Shown piece after piece: positions 32,417 to 41,045 of a stretch of 64,000 nt of DNA; position 1 is the first letter of the stretch, and each line of letters starts with the position of its first letter. The notes beneath the pieces were generated by a model. It was not told the origin of the DNA. It saw only the letters and a program-made list of their open reading frames with translations, and did not search any database. The DNA comes from Rhizobium hidalgonense (GTDB lineage Bacteria > Pseudomonadota > Alphaproteobacteria > Rhizobiales > Rhizobiaceae). The stretch covers positions 1 through 64,000 of the forward strand of contig NZ_LODW01000139.1 of assembly GCF_002914525.1 (NCBI RefSeq). Direction: 5' to 3'. Made by a program: the position numbers and the translations under genes.

Positions 32417-33346
32417 ATGAGACAGGGCGCGCGCATCTCTATCCGTTTCGCTGGCCATCTCGTGGGTTTGGCCCTGGTCATCGGGCTCGCTACCGTGGTG
32501 GTGGCCAAACCGGGCCATGCCGAGGTCTACAAGGATTTCCGGGCGACATTCAATTCGATGCTGGCCGGCATCCTCGGCGCGCCGGAACGGGCGCCGCGCG
32601 ATCTCGTCATCAACGGCCAGCCGCTCGAGTTCACGCCCTATCAGAGCGACCGCAGTATTTCCGATATCACCGACGAATGGCTGCGGGTGCTGGCCGCCAA
32701 TACCCGCCCTGCCCTGCCGAAAAGCAGCGACAAGGAAGAACTGACCGCCGTCATCGCCGCCAATATGCTGATCGTCCCGAAGGTCAGCCGCATCCGTGAT
32801 GATCTCGCCGTCGTGGTGCGGTTCTTCGACGGCGACGGCGAGGCGGCGCTCGATTATCTCAAACGCCAGGACCCGAACAATCCTTCGGCAAGAGCGCCGA
32901 TCCCGGGCGTCTCGATCATGATCCGGAGGCCCGCCGATGCGCCGGTGACCGACGTGCTGATGAGCCGTTTCGACGACGTCGCCGCGACACTGCCGGCCTT
33001 TGCGGCGCCGGCCGATGCCGGCAAGCTGCCGCCGTCGCTGCGGCCGCCGGCCGGCGCCGAGGTGCTGAGCGATATCGGCGATCGCGACAAGGGCCACACC
33101 TCGCGCACGGTCGTATCGAAAGGCACGATGTCGGCCTTGCGCTGGTCGGATGCGCGCGCCGATCTCCTGGTCCGCGACGGCTTCACCATCGAAACGCCGC
33201 CGGCTGAGCGCAGCGGCGTCACCGCTCTTTACGGCCGGCGCGGCAGCGTCGAGGCCAACGTTCTCTACACCAGCAGCAAGACCGACGGCCGGACCGTCGA
33301 GGTCATTCAAATCAGGCAACCCTTCGTCGAAGGAACAACACCATGA
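32417..33346 (+). CDS. Secreted tad-locus protein of unknown function
   Basis: This 309-aa protein has a signal peptide (FAGHLVGLALVIGLATVVVAKPGHAE) and no domain I recognise. It is mixed alpha/beta with Pro/Ala linkers near the middle. It lies between TadE- and CpaB-like genes, overlapping the latter as ATGA, so it is surely part of the pilus operon. No secretin-like repeats. Confidence 0.7.
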   Translation: MRQGARISIRFAGHLVGLALVIGLATVVVAKPGHAEVYKDFRATFNSMLAGILGAPERAPRDLVINGQPLEFTPYQSDRSISDITDEWLRVLAANTRPALPKSSDKEELTAVIAANMLIVPKVSRIRDDLAVVVRFFDGDGEAALDYLKRQDPNNPSARAPIPGVSIMIRRPADAPVTDVLMSRFDDVAATLPAFAAPADAGKLPPSLRPPAGAEVLSDIGDRDKGHTSRTVVSKGTMSALRWSDARADLLVRDGFTIETPPAERSGVTALYGRRGSVEANVLYTSSKTDGRTVEVIQIRQPFVEGTTP

Positions 33347-34269
33347 ACTGGAAGCTTATTGCCGCCGTCATCGTCGGGCTCATCACCGGCGTTCTGCTCT
33401 ACTTCTGGACCGAGAGCGTCAAGAACGAGCAGGTGGCTTATGCCTTCATGCGGCTCCAGCCCGACAGGAAGGTGACGAGAGGACAGGCGATCACGCCCGA
33501 CATGCTCGCCGAACCGGTGATGCTGCCTGAAAGTTTCGGGGCGCTTGCCAAGCTCGCGGTGCCGGCCGCGAGCGCCTACCAGGAATGGCTGAAGGACCGG
33601 ACGGCTGCCGCCGACATTCCGGCCGGCTCCGTGCTGCTCTTCCAGTATTTCGACGACAATGACGGCGGACGCCTGACGACGATGATCGCGCCCGGCAAGC
33701 GGGCGCTGACCCTTCCCGTCAACGCTGCCGCGGCCGTCGGCCACTTCGTCGAGCCGGGCAGCTATGTCGATATCCTCGGCACGGTCGACGAGCCGGTCGA
33801 GCCAGTCGCACCCCCGGCTGCCACCCAGCCAGGAGCGCCTGCCGCTCCCGGTCAAGCACCTGTTGCAGCCGGACAGCCGCAGGCACCAGTCCAGCCGGCC
33901 TCACCGGTCGAACAGATGCTAAAGAACTATCTCACCCAATATCCGGGTGCCGACGAGAATGACGTCAATGCCTACCGCAAACAGGCGCAGGATTATAAGC
34001 TCGGCATCAGTTCGCGCACCCGCGTTGTCACCCGCACCTTCCTGCAGAATGTCAAAGTGCTGGCCGTCGGCGCGGCGACGACGGCGGAAGGCGCCGTCAC
34101 CAAGGCCAACAGCACTTACAACAACGTCACCGTCGAGGTGACGCCGGCGGAAGCCGAGATGCTGATCTTTGCGCTCGGCCAATCGAACGGCAGCCTCAAT
34201 CTCGTGCTGCGCAATCCGGCCGACAATACCGTCGAGGAACTGCCGAGCATCAACTGGACGCGCATGTAA
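33343..34269 (+). CDS. cpaB: CpaB/RcpC-like Flp pilus assembly protein
   Basis: This 308-aa protein has an N-terminal membrane helix (LIAAVIVGLITGVLLYFWTE) and a SAF-type domain (DRKVTRGQAITPDMLAEPVMLPESF; GKRALTLPVNAAAAVGHFVEPGSYVDILGTVDEP), then a Pro/Ala/Gln-rich linker near residue 150-190 and a C-terminal part (VEVTPAEAEMLIFALGQSNGSLNLVLR) typical of CpaB. CpaB usually helps secretin assembly; no secretin gene is present nearby. Confidence 0.85.
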   Translation: MNWKLIAAVIVGLITGVLLYFWTESVKNEQVAYAFMRLQPDRKVTRGQAITPDMLAEPVMLPESFGALAKLAVPAASAYQEWLKDRTAAADIPAGSVLLFQYFDDNDGGRLTTMIAPGKRALTLPVNAAAAVGHFVEPGSYVDILGTVDEPVEPVAPPAATQPGAPAAPGQAPVAAGQPQAPVQPASPVEQMLKNYLTQYPGADENDVNAYRKQAQDYKLGISSRTRVVTRTFLQNVKVLAVGAATTAEGAVTKANSTYNNVTVEVTPAEAEMLIFALGQSNGSLNLVLRNPADNTVEELPSINWTRM

Positions 34270-34288
34270 GCGTTGCGGGGGAGTGACC

Positions 34289-36187
34289 ATGCTGTTGAAG
34301 ATTTCCTATGAGGACGGCAGTGGGCGGGAGGTGATCCCGCTTTCTTCGAACGAGACCTATTTTGTCGGCGAGAGCAGCACGCTGACGCTGCCGGCCGGCG
34401 CCGGTGTCGTGCGGCTGCGCGGCAGCCATGTCTCCTCACCGCAATTCGTGCTGCGCAAATCCGGCCAGGGCTGGTCGGTGCAGCATCATGGCCGCAATCC
34501 GACGCGGGTCGACGACCAGCCGCTCAGGGCCGGGACGCCGGTGGCGGTCTCGGCGGGCATGTCGATCTGGGTGCCGAATGTCACCATTGAACTTGTTGAA
34601 CCAGCGGCGGCTCAGGAAGCGGTGACGCAGTTTCCGGACCAAGAGCGGGTGCTGGCGTTGCAGATGGAGATTCATGAGCGACTGCTAAAAGACACGCAAT
34701 ATGACCGGCTGGTGAAGTCTTCGGATTTCGGCCGCGAGGACACGCGAAACCGCATTCGCGAGCGGCTCGACCTGTTCATCAAGGAGGCGCTCGACAGCGC
34801 ACCCCAGGATCTGGTCATCCTCGTGATCAAGAACGCCGTCTACCGGTGGCTCGCAAAACGCATTGCGCGGACAGGGCGGCGCGACGCCTCTTCGAATGCC
34901 GCAAGTCTCTCACGCGAGGAGCAGGACAATCGCCGCCTCTTCGATGTCGGCAAGGCACTGATCTCGGCGCTGCAGCTCAAGCTCAATTTCGAATCCACCC
35001 GTTCCGACTTCGCCCAGCTCGACACCCGCTTCAGTGCCGCCTTCCAGTCCCGTCAGGCGCTCTTCAATGCCGGCGACCGCTATGAGATCGCCCATATGCA
35101 CCTGCGCTCCAACATCGAGGAGCTGATGTACCGCTGGGGCACGATCTCGGAGCTGATGGATCTCGACGTGATCTCGGAAATCATGGTGACGCGCTATGAC
35201 GAGATCTACGTCGAAAAATTCGGCCTGCTGGAACGTTATCCCTTCGCCTTCGCTAATGAGCGGCAGCTGATGAAGGTGATCGAGCGCATCGCCGTCGATT
35301 CCAACCGCTCGATCAACGAGAGCGAGGCGATGGCCGATTTCCGCATGCCGGACGGTTCGCGCGTCAACGCCGTCATTCCGCCGCTGGCGGTCAAGGGGGC
35401 GTGCCTCACCATCCGCAAGTTCGGCGGCAAGTCGCGGCTCGACATCAGCAAGCTGGTCACGGCAGGCGCGCTCAGCGAGCCGATGCGCGCCTTCCTCGAG
35501 GCGGCGGTGCGCGCCCGCAAGAATATCGTCGTCTCGGGCGGCACCGGCTCCGGCAAGACGACGCTCTTGAACAGCCTGTCGCAGTTCATCCCGATCGGCG
35601 AGCGCGTCGTCGCCGTCGAGGACACCTCCGAACTGCAGCTCGACGGCATTCACGTCGTCTATCTGCAATCGCGGCCGAAGACGGCCGAATCCGAAACCAG
35701 CGTCACCATCCGCGATCTGGTGCGCAATGCGCTGCGCATGCGCCCCGACCGCATCATCGTCGGCGAGTGCCGCGGGGCCGAGGCGATCGACATGCTGCAG
35801 GCGATGAACACCGGCCATGCCGGCTCGATGACGACGGCGCATGCCAACACGCCGCAGGACATGATGACCCGCCTTGAGGTGATGGTGCTGCAGGGCCAGA
35901 GTTCGCTGCCTGTTATGGCGATCCGCCAGCAGATCGTCGCCGCCGTCGAACTCGTCGTGCAGCTGAACCGCCTGGAAAGTGGCCGGCGCGCCGTGACCGA
36001 AATATCCGAGGTGATCGGCATCGACCCGGATACCGGCCTCGTCATCGTCGAGCCGATCTTCCATCTCGTCGGCCGCGCCGGCGGCCAGGCGGTGCATGCC
36101 TTCACCGGTTACCTGCCGAGCTTCGTCGCTGAACTGGTCGAGTTCGGCGACGACGGTGAAATCGAAAAACTCGATATGTTCGTCTAG
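34289..36187 (+). CDS. tadA: FHA-like domain fused to TadA/CpaF secretion ATPase
   Basis: ATG 34289 follows GGGGGAG and gives 632 aa. The first 100 residues look like an FHA fold (YFVGESSTLTLPAGAGVVRL, then RGSHVSSPQFVLRKSGQGWS, and the SIWVPNVTIEL strand). The rest is a full CpaF: PDGSRVNAVIPPLAVKGACLTIRKF near 355, Walker A GGTGSGKTTLLN near 412, EDTSELQLDGIHVVYLQ near 440, MRPDRIIVGECRGAEAIDML near 487 and TGHAGSMTTAHANTPQDM near 510. An FHA fusion implies phosphothreonine-dependent regulation or docking; the canonical Arg/Ser/His recognition residues are only partly visible. Confidence 0.88.
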   Translation: MLLKISYEDGSGREVIPLSSNETYFVGESSTLTLPAGAGVVRLRGSHVSSPQFVLRKSGQGWSVQHHGRNPTRVDDQPLRAGTPVAVSAGMSIWVPNVTIELVEPAAAQEAVTQFPDQERVLALQMEIHERLLKDTQYDRLVKSSDFGREDTRNRIRERLDLFIKEALDSAPQDLVILVIKNAVYRWLAKRIARTGRRDASSNAASLSREEQDNRRLFDVGKALISALQLKLNFESTRSDFAQLDTRFSAAFQSRQALFNAGDRYEIAHMHLRSNIEELMYRWGTISELMDLDVISEIMVTRYDEIYVEKFGLLERYPFAFANERQLMKVIERIAVDSNRSINESEAMADFRMPDGSRVNAVIPPLAVKGACLTIRKFGGKSRLDISKLVTAGALSEPMRAFLEAAVRARKNIVVSGGTGSGKTTLLNSLSQFIPIGERVVAVEDTSELQLDGIHVVYLQSRPKTAESETSVTIRDLVRNALRMRPDRIIVGECRGAEAIDMLQAMNTGHAGSMTTAHANTPQDMMTRLEVMVLQGQSSLPVMAIRQQIVAAVELVVQLNRLESGRRAVTEISEVIGIDPDTGLVIVEPIFHLVGRAGGQAVHAFTGYLPSFVAELVEFGDDGEIEKLDMFV

Positions 36188-36286
36188 AGCGGTTCAGCGT
36201 TTCACGGAACCGCAGAACCGCTCTAAGTTTTTGTTTTTACGCAACTCCGGACGGAAAACTCGCACTTTTCCTGGAATTGCTCTGAG
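36186..36286. repeat. RIME-like rhizobial intergenic palindromic element
   Basis: AGAGCGGTTC (36186-36195) and GAACCGCTCT (36215-36224) form a 10-bp inverted repeat, followed by TAAGTTTTTG and a GGAATTGCTCTGA tail at about 36277-36289. I recognise this layout as a repeat scattered through Rhizobium and Agrobacterium intergenic regions. It fills almost the entire 108-bp gap between tadA and tadB and would form an mRNA hairpin. Confidence 0.7.
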
Positions 36287-36295
36287 GAAAAAGCC

Positions 36296-37159
36296 ATGGA
36301 TATCAGCATTCTGCAGATCTTTACGGTCGCTCTCGGCGCGGTGACCGCGGGGCTGCTGGTCTGGGGCGCGCCGGTGCGCTGGCCGGCGCCGCTGTTGCGC
36401 GCCACCGAACGCGATATCGCGCTCGCCAGCGAGGCCGCGCAGGTTTTCGGGCGCGATGCCGTTCCGCCCTATACGATGATCCTTGCCTACGGCATCACGG
36501 CGATCGTCGTCTTCGCGGTGGTCTCGCTGATCTTCGGGCCGATCTTTGGCATCGTCCTCGCCATTCCGGTGGCCTTCTTCCTGCCCAAGGCGATGATCCG
36601 CTATTTCCTGCAGCGCCGCTGGCTGCAGATCGAATCCCAGCTTCCCTATGCCGTCGACCAGATCGTCTCGGCGGTGCGCACCGGCAAGCCGCTCGCCATC
36701 GCCGTCAATGCGGTGGCCGACACCGGCCAGATGCCGGCCTCGCGCGAATTCGAGCGTATCGCCCGCGAACAGAAGCTCGGCATCGGCCTGGTCGAAGCGC
36801 TCGACCGCCACGGCCGCACTGTGCCGAGCCTGCATTTCAAGATGGTCGATGCCGCCCTCGGTCTGTTTGCCCGCCAGGGCGGTGACATTTCCGAACCGCT
36901 GACGGAAATGTCGAAATCCTTCAAGGAAATCTGGAAGCTCGATCAGAAGATCAGCACCTCGTCGTCGCAGGCGCGCATGAACTTCCGCGTCGTCAACGGC
37001 GGCGCGCTGTTCATGATCTTGATGATCTTCTTCGGCCAACCCGAGCTGATCGACAAGGTGTTCGGCAACGCCATCGGCATCGTCATCGCGATTGTCGGCG
37101 CCATTCTCTATGCCACCGGTTTCTTCTGGATGCGCTCGATGATGAAGGTGTCGGTATGA
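36296..37159 (+). CDS. tadB: TadB-like inner-membrane platform protein
   Basis: This 287-aa protein has N-terminal helices (LQIFTVALGAVTAGLLVWGAP; IVVFAVVSLIFGPIFGIVLAIPVAFFL) and a type II secretion F domain (LPYAVDQIVSAVRTGKPLAIAVNAVAD; GLFARQGGDISEPLTEMSKS), ending with two helices. TadB and TadC form the membrane platform driven by TadA. It overlaps tadC by 4 bp. Confidence 0.9.
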   Translation: MDISILQIFTVALGAVTAGLLVWGAPVRWPAPLLRATERDIALASEAAQVFGRDAVPPYTMILAYGITAIVVFAVVSLIFGPIFGIVLAIPVAFFLPKAMIRYFLQRRWLQIESQLPYAVDQIVSAVRTGKPLAIAVNAVADTGQMPASREFERIAREQKLGIGLVEALDRHGRTVPSLHFKMVDAALGLFARQGGDISEPLTEMSKSFKEIWKLDQKISTSSSQARMNFRVVNGGALFMILMIFFGQPELIDKVFGNAIGIVIAIVGAILYATGFFWMRSMMKVSV

Positions 37160-38061
37160 TGTCGCACATCCCCCTCGCCCCGATCGCCGTCGTCTTTGCC
37201 GGCATTACCGCGGCCCTCTTCGTCTGGTGGATCGGCGATCTGCTCGGCAGCATCCAGGTGGTGCGCCGCTCCGCCGGCGGCGATGGCCCGCCGCCCAACA
37301 TCGTCGACAGCATCGGCATGCGCACGCCGGTTGAATTCGTGCTCGCCCATTTCGAGCCGCTGCTGGCCGATTACGGCGCGCAGCTCGAACAGAAGCTGAT
37401 CTATGGCGGCCGGCCGTTCGGCGGGGTGACGGGGCGGGAATACATCGCCCTTCTCATCGTGATGAGCCTGTTCGGCTTCATCCTGCTCGGCGTGCTGTTC
37501 GGCATTGCCAGCGGCAGCGTGATCGGCGGGCTGGTGGCCGGGCTGATCCTCGGGCTGATCCCGGCCATTTATTTCTGGGTGGTCGCCGACGACAAGATGC
37601 AGGATCGCAAGGAGCGCATCTCGCGCGAATTTCCCTATTTTCTCGATCTCGTGGTCATGACGCAGCAGGCGCAGGCGACGCTGCCGGAAAGCCTCAGGCT
37701 TTATGCCGAGGCCGCACCAGGCACGGTGATGAGCGAAGAGATCGACCAGACGCTGAAGGACGTGGCGCTCGGCACCGGCATGGTCGAGGCGCTGCAGCGC
37801 CTGGAGGCCCGCATGACCGCCGAGGAGGTCATCCGCGTCATCCGGGCGGTTATCCAGGGCGAGGTCGAGGGCAGCAACCGCGTCGAGCTGTTGCGCGAAC
37901 ATGCGCGCGATCTGCGCTTCCGCCGCTGGGAGAAAGCCGACCGCGCGAGCGAAAAGCTGAAAGCCAAGATTGTCATGCCGGCGATGATGATCGTCGTGTC
38001 GATCCTGCTTCTGGTGCTGGCGCCGGCAATTGTCGAGATGATGTCGAGTGGGATGTTCTGA
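37156..38061 (+). CDS. tadC: TadC-like inner-membrane platform protein
   Basis: This 301-aa protein resembles TadC: membrane helices near the N-terminus and at 95-135 (ALLIVMSLFGFILLGVLFG; IGGLVAGLILGLIPAIYFWV), the GSPF domain (ISREFPYFLDLVVMTQQAQATLPESLRLY; RAVIQGEVEGSNRVELLREHARDLRF) and a last helix (IVVSILLLVLAPAIVEMM). Start coupled to tadB. Confidence 0.9.
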   Translation: MMSHIPLAPIAVVFAGITAALFVWWIGDLLGSIQVVRRSAGGDGPPPNIVDSIGMRTPVEFVLAHFEPLLADYGAQLEQKLIYGGRPFGGVTGREYIALLIVMSLFGFILLGVLFGIASGSVIGGLVAGLILGLIPAIYFWVVADDKMQDRKERISREFPYFLDLVVMTQQAQATLPESLRLYAEAAPGTVMSEEIDQTLKDVALGTGMVEALQRLEARMTAEEVIRVIRAVIQGEVEGSNRVELLREHARDLRFRRWEKADRASEKLKAKIVMPAMMIVVSILLLVLAPAIVEMMSSGMF

Positions 38062-38063
38062 TC

Positions 38064-38939
38064 ATGGTCTTTTCCTTCTTTCGCGGAAACAAACCCAGCC
38101 TGCTGCAGACCGGCCCCGGCACCCAGAGCCGCAGCCATGTGCTCGACCGGCCCGAAATGTCGATCGGCCGCGCTGCTAATGCCGATATCGTCGTCGACGA
38201 TCCGTTTCTGGCGCCAATCCACGCGCGCATCGAAAAACAGAGCGACGGCGGCTTCATCATCCGCCGCATGGGGCTGAACCCGATCATGCTGCGCGGCGAA
38301 GCGCTGCTGCAGACGGCGTCGCTGAAAGCCGGCGACAGTTTTCGTCTCGGCAAGGATGTCGAGTTCCAGTTCGTCGTCAAAGCCGCCGCCAAGGAGGCGC
38401 CGAAGAAGGAGGCCGCCAAGACCGGTGACGACAAGCCGAAGAAGCCGCTGCTCAAGCAGCCGGCCTTCCTCGCCGGCATGGGGCTCGTCTATCTCGCCAT
38501 TGTCGGCATCATCGGCTACGTGATCCTTTCCGGCGGCGAGAGCGCGGAGAGCGGGCCGACGGCCGAGCGCATCAATGCCGAAGCTGCCCGCATCCCCACC
38601 TGCATCAAGAATGCCAGGCGCATGCGCCAGGTTTCCGAAGCAAGCTTCAACGGCGCGGTCGGCGGCCGCGTCGGCCGCGATGGCGAGGCGACTTATGCCG
38701 CGCTTTCGCTTAGCGCCGAACCCTCCGACGACGCCGCCCTGGCAAAGGCCGCCGAGCCGATCGTCGAAGCCTATAAACGCACGGCGCTTGCCGCGCTTGC
38801 CTCGGAAAACCGCGGTAACAGAACGCTGGCGCAGAGCCTCTACCAGCAGACCTACGATCTCGTTCCCGACATCAACTGCCCGGCCGCCCGTTTCGCGCTG
38901 CAACGGCGAGCGGCCACCAAGCCGCCGGCGCGGCGGTGA
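38064..38939 (+). CDS. FHA-domain membrane protein of the tad locus
   Basis: This 291-aa protein has an N-terminal FHA domain (LDRPEMSIGRAANADIVVDDPFLAPIHARIEK...DGGFIIRRMGLNPIMLRGEAL, about 28-110) with the SIGR and S/T-x-x-H-type landmarks, an Ala/Lys linker, one membrane helix near 140 (LAGMGLVYLAIVGIIGYVIL) and a Cys-containing periplasmic part. It starts 2 bp after tadC. With the FHA-like TadA it suggests phospho-signalling to this pilus. Confidence 0.78.
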   Translation: MVFSFFRGNKPSLLQTGPGTQSRSHVLDRPEMSIGRAANADIVVDDPFLAPIHARIEKQSDGGFIIRRMGLNPIMLRGEALLQTASLKAGDSFRLGKDVEFQFVVKAAAKEAPKKEAAKTGDDKPKKPLLKQPAFLAGMGLVYLAIVGIIGYVILSGGESAESGPTAERINAEAARIPTCIKNARRMRQVSEASFNGAVGGRVGRDGEATYAALSLSAEPSDDAALAKAAEPIVEAYKRTALAALASENRGNRTLAQSLYQQTYDLVPDINCPAARFALQRRAATKPPARR

Positions 38940-39037
38940 ATGACGGGTACTGCTGCACGCAGCCCACGCGCCAATGACCGCTGTCGGCCCATCGCCGGCC
39001 GACCCTGCCATAAATCGATTTCATCGAAGGAGGAACG

Positions 39038-39811
39038 ATGATGCAGAAGAATGCGCCGGACTTCAGCCTGGAGGGCAAGGTGACTTTGGTGACGGGAGCG
39101 AGCCGTGGCATCGGTCGGGCTTGCGCGCTTGCCTGTGCCGCGGCGGGCTCCGATATTGTTTTGGGGGTTCGCGACGTCGCAGCGGCGGCGGATCTGGTTG
39201 CCGAACTCGAGGGTGCGGGACGCAAAGTCCTCGCTGTTGAACTGGAGCTTCCCAACAAGGCCCATATCGCGCATGCCGTCGACGCCGCGTTGACGACATT
39301 CGGTCGGATCGACGTCCTCGTCAACAATGTCGGCGTGGCTCCAGGTAATCTCGCGGAACTCGTCGAGGAGAAGGATCTTGACGAGATCCTCGATATCAAC
39401 ATCAAGGGCACCTTTCTGATGACGCAGGCGGTCGGGCGTCAGATGATCAAAGGCAATGGCGGCCGGATCATCAGCATCAGCTCCCAGGCCGGCACCGTGG
39501 CACTGCGCGGCGAGGCAATCTATTGCATGAGCAAGGCGGCAATCAATCACCTGACGCGCTGCCTTGCTGCGGAATGGGCAGCCTATAATGTCACCGTAAA
39601 CACCGTATCACCGACCTTCATCCACACGGATGGCACAGCTCCTTTCCTATCCGATGCCGATAATCGCAAAGCGACGCTCGATCACATTCCACTCGGCCGG
39701 ATCGGTGAAACCGATGATGTGGTGGGTGCCGTCGTCTTCCTGGCATCGCCGGCTGCAAGCCTGATCACCGGCGCGAACCTGCTGGTGGACGGTGGATGGT
39801 CGGTCGCCTGA
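39038..39811 (+). CDS. Short-chain dehydrogenase/reductase
   Basis: This 257-aa classical SDR has the NAD(P) motif LVTGASRGIGRACALACAAAG near residue 17, NNVGVAPG near 97, catalytic Ser in ISISSQAGTVAL near 147, the YCMSK pair near 163 and a C-terminal PAASLITGANLLVDGGWSVA. The substrate is unknown; FabG-like sugar or acyl reductases have this layout. Stand-alone gene after the tad operon, preceded by GGAGGA. Confidence 0.88.
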   Translation: MMQKNAPDFSLEGKVTLVTGASRGIGRACALACAAAGSDIVLGVRDVAAAADLVAELEGAGRKVLAVELELPNKAHIAHAVDAALTTFGRIDVLVNNVGVAPGNLAELVEEKDLDEILDINIKGTFLMTQAVGRQMIKGNGGRIISISSQAGTVALRGEAIYCMSKAAINHLTRCLAAEWAAYNVTVNTVSPTFIHTDGTAPFLSDADNRKATLDHIPLGRIGETDDVVGAVVFLASPAASLITGANLLVDGGWSVA

Positions 39812-39817
39812 GGCCGA

Positions 39818-40033
39818 GTGGACGCTTATACGTGGCCCAGGGAGCCCGGCCGATCGTCATTACTGGCGAATTCGAAGAAGTTTCCAAAATGCGTTGGGGT
39901 GAAGACCGCAGGCATGGTTGTCTACTACACGTCTGCAGCCGGATACGTCGGCCCTGACAAAGCGACTTTCAGGGAGTCCCATGGCGACGGCGTTGTTCGC
40001 GACGTGACTTTCAGCATCAACGTCGTCAAGTAG
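39818..40033 (+). pseudogene. C-terminal remnant of a small secreted protein
   Basis: The open frame reads KFPKCVGVKTAGMVVYYTSA then AGYVGPDKATFRESHGDGVV and ends FSINVVK. This looks like the last part of a small rhizobial exported protein with a Gly-Pro-Asp beta motif, but no signal peptide or ribosome site precedes it; the only start is GTG 39818, right after the SDR gene. Probably a 5'-truncated gene. Confidence 0.45.
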
Positions 40034-40119
40034 ACCACGCGGGGCGGCCGAGTGGGCGGCTCCGCAAGGGTGATGCAATTGCCATCCCAGCCTGAAGAAA
40101 TCCGGCAGGATTTTCGCGT

Positions 40120-40659
40120 CTATCGGGGCAGTGGCAAATGCCAAGTCCGGTAGAGATCATTAAGTGCCTTCGCCGTGTGGCATTCTACAATCGGTAAGCC
40201 AGACTGTCGCAGCATGGTTGCGTATCTGAAGCCGCTGTTGCGGGTCTTGATGAGAATCCAATGGATCATCTCCCATTTGATGCTGTCTTTGGCACCTTCC
40301 AGATGTCCCGCGCGGTCGCAGCGGTTGACGAGGGTGCGCTTGAGATAACGGGAAAAGCGGAGCCAGTGATTTGAGGTGATGAGGATCGCGCCCGTCGCGT
40401 GGGCTAGCCGTTGCGGCATCAGGCGCGAGTAATTGCCTTCCATGATCCATCGCTCTTCGAGCACCGCTGCATCATGAAGTGCTGCGAACTCAGCTTCGGG
40501 GCGAGCCTCCCAATCCGTATGCGGCAGATGGTGAAGTTGATCCAGGTGCACCGCCGGGAGACCGAGCTTCCTGGAGAGGGCCACCGCCAGGGTTGACTTG
40601 CCCGCATTCGAAGGTCCGAGAACGACGATGCGCTCGCCAAGGGAGTGCAAAGGCAACAT
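40120..40659 (-). CDS. P-loop NTPase, adenylate-kinase/FlaR-like
   Basis: This 179-aa protein has Walker A IVVLGPSNAGKSTLAVALSRKLG near residue 12, HLDQLHHLPHTDWEARPEAEF near 40 and RWIMEGNYSRLMPQRL near 72, the pattern of small adenylate-kinase-like ATPases annotated as topology modulators. The target is unknown. It stands alone between two gene-poor stretches. Confidence 0.78.
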   Translation of the reverse strand: MLPLHSLGERIVVLGPSNAGKSTLAVALSRKLGLPAVHLDQLHHLPHTDWEARPEAEFAALHDAAVLEERWIMEGNYSRLMPQRLAHATGAILITSNHWLRFSRYLKRTLVNRCDRAGHLEGAKDSIKWEMIHWILIKTRNSGFRYATMLRQSGLPIVECHTAKALNDLYRTWHLPLPR

Positions 40660-41045
40660 GAGGACACCTATGGGACCAAAGTGGATTTAACTGGTCGGAA
40701 TAAACGCAGTTGTCAACGACTAAGGCAGCATCGGCGAGACAAGGCACTGCTCGCGAGGTATGTCGAAGGATTGCGATTGGCAGGATTGCCGGAGTAGATC
40801 GGTGATCAACTGCTCGGAACCGCCGCCATCGAGGGAGGCGTTAGAGAGATTGGCGAGCTTTATAGGATAGAGGCCGAAGTGCGTGGCCTTTACCAAGCGA
40901 CACGGGCCAACCCATCATTGCTTTGCCTCCCAATAGCTTTGCCACTGAGCGGATCGGCTCCTATCGCCGCGCCGTGATTGGTGAAGTTAATGACCCTGTC
41001 GACGGCTGGGTCGTGGCGAGGCCTGCGCCCGCCTCGTCGCCTATA
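40660..41045. other. Gene-poor stretch with possible IS66 transposase debris
   Basis: On the plus strand, 40798-40977 is open and reads IEGGVREIGELYRIEAEVRG then LYQATRANPSLL. This resembles the conserved IGxLYxIExxIRG helix of IS66-family TnpC, with no start and no further transposase homology. No terminal inverted repeats seen. The remainder shows nothing I can name. Confidence 0.4.

Noticed and set aside
40798..40977. Intact IS66 element
   Set aside because: Only one short transposase-like motif, no start, no terminal inverted repeats and no tnpA/tnpB.
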